NCBI GenBank assembly: GCA_030152145.1
Contig: JASLIL010000102.1
Location: 5,317 to 69,316, forward strand
Origin: Tissierellales bacterium
Lineage (GTDB): Bacteria; Bacillota; Clostridia; Tissierellales; JASKZW01
Length of the DNA stretch: 64,000 nt
Reading direction: 5' to 3'
Shown here: positions 63,626 through 64,000 of the stretch, piece by piece
Position numbering within the stretch: position 1 is the stretch's first letter
Layout of the letters: each line of letters starts with the position of its first letter
The notes under the pieces: generated by a model
The model's database searches: none
Seen by the model: only the letters and a program-made list of their open reading frames with translations
What the model was told of the DNA's origin: nothing
Program-made: the position numbers and the translations under genes

Positions 63626-63743
63626 GATATGAGTAAGCTCGAGAGAGCGAACAAGAACCTTGGAAACCAAATAATAATGTAAATACTTTGAGAAATAATT
63701 TTTAAAGAGCTAGTATTTGTTTTAAATATGAGCCAACAAACTT

Positions 63744-64000
63744 TTTAATGAGAGTTTGATCCTGGCTCAGGACGAACGCTGGCGGCGTGCTTAACACATG
63801 CAAGTCGAGCGAAGTGCTTAAGACTGATCCCTTCGGGGTGACGACTTAAGTATCTTAGCGGCGGATGGGTGAGTAACGCGTGAGAAACCTGCCTTTGACA
63901 AGGGGATAGCCTCAGGAAACTGGGATTAATACCCTATGACACTGAAACTTCGCATGAAGCTTCAGTTAAAGCGTAAAGCGGTCTTAGATGGTCTCGCGTC
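63744..64000 (+). rRNA. rrs: 16S ribosomal RNA, 5' end (partial)
   Basis: The universal 5' sequence AGAGTTTGATCCTGGCTCAG starts at 63751 (position 8 of E. coli numbering), followed by GACGAACGCTGGCGGCGTGC, the V1 loop, GGCGGATGGGTGAGTAACGC and the V2 start. The gene runs off the window edge after ~257 bases. Overall character is Firmicute/Clostridia. It is the first gene of an rRNA operon read rightwards. Confidence 0.98.

Noticed and set aside
63626..63743. tRNA gene in the rRNA leader or elsewhere in the window
   Set aside because: No cloverleaf with a TTCRANY arm was found in this leader or the other intergenic regions.
1..64000. CRISPR arrays, insertion sequences, prophage or plasmid genes
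   Set aside because: No regularly spaced repeats, transposase, integrase or phage-type genes were seen; the only long repeat pair noticed is the 44-bp pair at 23141 and 24461.

Overview
The window is chromosomal DNA of a low-G+C, AT-rich anaerobic Firmicute. Arginine is mostly encoded by AGA/AGG and most genes have strong GGAGG ribosome binding sites. Superoxide reductase, cysteine desulfidase, a Na+-pumping methylmalonyl-CoA decarboxylase and the 5' part of a 16S rRNA gene together suggest a Tissierellales/Peptoniphilaceae-like peptide and amino-acid fermenter. The phylum-level placement rests on sequence and gene order; the finer placement is inference.

Layout. 1-2.6 kb: the end of one ABC exporter half, a second CydC-like half, and a YgbA/DUF454 fusion. 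2.7-7.1 kb: a peptide or amino-acid module with a YfcC-family carrier, peptidase T and dipeptidase PepD. 7.1-12 kb: an LnrLMN-like ABC-2 exporter facing a NarL-type two-component system. 12-14 kb: a CcdA-thioredoxin fusion, an HxlR regulator with a Cys-rich tail, and a small membrane protein. 14-17.5 kb: single genes (CoA-binding protein, 2-hydroxyacid dehydrogenase, RNase HI, dCMP deaminase, LURP-one protein). 17.5-20.7 kb: a sigma-54 activator and cysteine desulfidase, separated by three palindromic activator sites and a -24/-12 promoter. 20.7-33.6 kb: MscL, a VTT-family protein, a cold-shock gene, a NUDIX hydrolase, a frameshifted CAP-domain gene between direct repeats, MarR, tyrS with a T-box leader, superoxide reductase, a THUMP-domain RNA methyltransferase, cobalamin adenosyltransferase, a PP2C phosphatase, pgi and murC.

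33.7-50 kb is the classical Firmicute block spoVG-glmU-prs-pth-mfd-prsA-murJ/spoVB-mazG-hup-rqcP-divIC-S1-tilS-hpt-ftsH. The sporulation genes usually interleaved here (spoVT, yabP, yabQ, spoIIE) are absent. 50.2-57.4 kb is one operon for succinyl-CoA to propionyl-CoA: split methylmalonyl-CoA mutase, MeaB, epimerase and the Na+-translocating decarboxylase, including an unannotated 36-codon reading frame between mmdA and mmdD. 57.4-63.5 kb holds a pantothenate-type ECF S component with CoaX, DusB, GreA, LysS and a family 4 glycosyltransferase. The window ends in a 16S rRNA gene behind two tandem promoters.

Functional links. The adenosyltransferase (29 kb) can supply the coenzyme for the mutase (50 kb). 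Peptide breakdown (YfcC/PepT/PepD) and cysteine desulfidation fit amino-acid fermentation, with decarboxylation coupled to a Na+ gradient. No CRISPR array, insertion sequence, prophage or tRNA gene was seen. The most notable observations are the sigma-54 control region, the small frame in the decarboxylase operon, the YgbA-DUF454 fusion, and the repeat-flanked broken CAP gene.
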